From Caldifarciminota bacterium (GTDB taxonomy: Bacteria; Hydrothermota; Tepidihabitantia; Tepidihabitantales; Tepidihabitantaceae): 36,493 bases of DNA. The position numbers were made by a program, and so were the translations under genes. The stretch covers positions 1 to 36,493 of the forward strand of contig JAUWNN010000004.1 of the NCBI GenBank assembly GCA_030612625.1, read 5' to 3'. Position 1 is the first letter of the stretch. Each line of letters begins with the position of its first letter. Below, piece by piece: positions 35,695 through 36,493 of the stretch. The notes beneath the pieces were generated by a model. It did not search any database. It was not told the origin of the DNA and was given only the letters and a program-made list of their open reading frames with translations.

Positions 35695-36030
35695 GGTCAT
35701 TCCCCAGGTCGTTTTTCAGATGCTCTAACAGGCTCTTTTGCAGACCCCTTGCTTCGTCCTTGTCCCCGACATTTACCAGCCCATTTCCCGGTCGCTTTCC
35801 CAGTCCCTCTGCTATTCCCATTGTCCGGCCCATTGCTCAGGCCTTTGCCCGAGCCTCTGTTCGGTCCTTTGCTCCAGCCTTCTACCTGCACCTTGGCTGG
35901 TCGTTTTCCGGGCCCTCTACCCGGCCATTTCCCATATCCTTCCGCCCGTGCTTCTCCGATTCCTTTCCCAATCCCCTTGCCCGATGCTTCGACCGGTTCT
36001 TTCTCAAACTTCCTGCTCATCAATTTGCTC
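35695..36030. repeat. Degenerate 12-bp tandem array, about 28 units
   Basis: Constant 12-bp phase: GGTCATTCCCCA / GGTCGTTTTTCA / GATGCTCTAACA / ... / GGTCCTTTGCTC / ... / ATCAATTTGCTC; consensus about GGYCCTTTGCCC. Confidence 0.85.
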
Positions 36031-36249
36031 AGGCATCTGGGTTCGTCGCTTTGCCCGGCTGTCGGCCGCTGGCCGAATGCTCGCCTGGTTCATCCTTCAG
36101 CCTTCCGCCTTCATCCTTTCGGACGACGGTCAGCCACCTGTCATTTCGACCCCTTCGCTTCATGTTATTCCGAGGCCCTTCACTTCCTGTCATGCTGCTC
36201 TGCCGGAGGCAGGTGCCGTCGGACGGCTCACGCAGCGAAGCATCTCTCA

Positions 36250-36320
36250 TAGTCGTTCAGGGTAAACTCCGCCGAAGAATCTCAGTGCAGGGTGAACTCC
36301 GTGGAGAAATTTCTCTGTGG
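36250..36320. repeat. Two tandem degenerate copies of a CAGGGTGAACTCCGTxGA-type dispersed repeat
   Basis: TTCAGGGTAAACTCCGCCGAAGAATCTCAGTG followed by CAGGGTGAACTCCGTGGAGAAATTTCTCTG. Confidence 0.55.
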
Positions 36321-36493
36321 TGAGCGGTCAGCGGCTGCCGGTCAGCGGGCTGAAGTTACGTATTGTGTCCCCTTAACTCCTAAGACGGGTCGGGCCGCGG
36401 TTCGGTGCCTGTTGTGGCTGCCGTGGCCGTTGCGAGTCAAGGGTAGGGGTGTGACGTCGTAGCGGCGGTCTTGTCGAGTGCCGTGACGGTGAC

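Noticed and set aside
35578-36323. Overlapping ORFs through the 35.7-36.0 kb array
   Set aside because: Same reason: tetrapeptide ORFs on both strands produced by the 12-bp period
1-36493. CRISPR array
   Set aside because: The tandem arrays have 8- or 12-bp periods without constant repeats separated by unique spacers; no cas genes
1-36493. tRNA or rRNA genes
   Set aside because: No cloverleaf-like or rRNA-like stretches recognised by eye; a covariance-model scan would be needed to be certain

Overview
The window is dominated by one minus-strand cluster of about 31 kb (about 35.05 kb down to 4.19 kb) of cytoplasmic electron-transfer genes. It holds six HdrA-type flavoproteins (two fused to Nuo-type domains), four MvhD-type subunits, a group-3c-like [NiFe] hydrogenase (MvhA/MvhG) with its maturation protease, FrhB/FdhB/AsrA/AsrB-like subunits, an HdrC-like protein, NuoE/NuoF/NuoG-like modules, and TusA and DsrE sulfur carriers. 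No HdrB (CCG-domain) gene is seen. Two parts look most novel. (1) A histidine kinase is fused to an N-terminal FrhB-like Fe-S domain, with an overlapping response-regulator gene: a candidate redox-sensing two-component system inside the electron-bifurcation operon. (2) One HdrA module appears split between two polypeptides: its N-terminal Rossmann and Fe-S half is fused to NuoE, and the rest is fused behind a NuoG-like N-terminus, with NuoF between them. A DRTGG / CBS-HATPase / DRTGG / PHP / HATPase regulatory set lies in the same block. The flanks and gene junctions carry several families of degenerate short repeats. These include three exact 12-bp-period arrays, one with an invariant TCA in 23 consecutive units, covarying TGCCGTC-G-GACGGCA palindromes, and TTGAACCC arrays inserted in frame into conserved proteins. 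The source looks like an uncultivated bacterium; I cannot assign taxonomy reliably from the sequence alone.
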